Shown in pieces: positions 63,621-64,000 of a DNA stretch of 64,000 nt; position 1 is the first letter of the stretch; each line of letters starts with the position of its first letter. A program made the translations under genes and the position numbers. The notes below the pieces were generated by a model. The model did no database searches, was not told where the DNA came from, and was given only the letters and a program-made list of their open reading frames with translations. This DNA is from Pagrus major (lineage: Eukaryota > Chordata > Actinopteri > Spariformes > Sparidae): NCBI RefSeq assembly GCF_040436345.1, contig NC_133218.1, forward strand, positions 29,075,210 to 29,139,209, written 5' to 3'.

Positions 63621-63847
63621 TTAGAAAATATGAGACCCCTGTATTTACTTGTTTGCAGGGTATGTGTTATGTATGTAGAATTATGTGTGTGCATGTAGGC
63701 ATATGCGTAATGTTATATTTTATCTTTATCTTTCCATCTCTCTATCTTATTGTTATTTTGCAGCTGGTTTTCTTACCAGCTATAAATTAATCTTCAGAGG
63801 GCCTAAATGGCGGTAATGTGTATATGACAAATAAAACTTTAATTTAA

Positions 63848-64000
63848 TTATTATTATTATTATTATTTTTGTCCTTTTCATGGCTTTATTTGATAGGACA
63901 GCTTGGAGAGATGACAGAAGGTGGTGGATGACATGCAGCAAAGGGCCACATGTCAGACTCAAACCCTGGGCTGCTGCAGCAAGGACAAAGCCTCTGTACA
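63848..64000 (-). mobile_element. Minus-strand tRNA-derived SINE, cut by the window end
   Basis: Read on the minus strand, GGGTTTGAGTC (63966-63956) is a B-box-like word. CATGTGGCCCTTTGCTGCAT and a conserved body follow, ending in TCCTATCAAATAAAGCCATG and an (AAT)n tail at 63848-63867. This order matches a SINE common in percomorph fish. The A-box end lies outside the window. Confidence 0.65.

Noticed and set aside
63956-63966. Second tRNA-like B box on the minus strand
   Set aside because: It is embedded in a known-looking SINE body with an (AAT)n tail, so it is a retroelement and not a tRNA gene.

Overview
This window is nuclear DNA of a ray-finned fish, most likely a percomorph teleost. 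The evidence is multi-exon vertebrate genes with GT-AG introns, AATAAA polyadenylation signals, long (CA)n microsatellites, and dispersed repeats of teleost type: hAT-like and TTAA-type MITEs and tRNA-derived SINEs. There are no operons, CRISPR arrays or prokaryotic genes. The species cannot be named from sequence alone.

Layout. (1) Positions 1-688 hold the last two coding exons of an unidentified plus-strand gene, followed by its poly(A) signal and an intergenic stretch to about 3340. That stretch carries a 702-bp DNA transposon remnant (2445-3146) with perfect 138-bp inverted repeats and a 6-bp target duplication. (2) From about 3400 to 22550 on the plus strand lies ahctf1 (ELYS): a non-coding first exon, then 39 coding exons (5907-21948) that join in frame to 2,706 residues. 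It has an N-terminal beta-propeller, an alpha-solenoid and a long acidic/basic disordered tail with an AT-hook and a Glu/Ala coding repeat. (3) Positions 23677-32718 on the plus strand are kif28, a kinesin-3-like motor with an FHA domain; 27 coding exons join in frame to 1,033 residues. (4) Positions 36277-61944 on the minus strand are fzd3, a Frizzled-3 Wnt/planar-polarity receptor. It has ten coding exons, an 18.5-kb first coding intron full of microsatellites and MITEs, and a probable 2.9-kb 3' UTR reaching back towards the kif28 3' end. Its 5' end and CpG-rich promoter lie near 62.9-63.6 kb. (5) The window ends in a minus-strand SINE.

The genes do not form one pathway. ELYS recruits the Nup107-160 complex to chromatin to build nuclear pores, KIF28 is a microtubule motor, and FZD3 is a seven-transmembrane receptor. 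ahctf1 and kif28 are neighbours on the human 1q44 segment, whereas human FZD3 is on 8p21, so the fish arrangement joins two ancestral neighbourhoods. I found no wholly new molecular system. The best leads are structural: the transposon with palindromic subterminal repeats, an AHCTF1 intron that is almost entirely a MITE, a KIF28 exon flanked by complementary GU and CA repeats, and an upstream ORF overlapping the ahctf1 start codon.
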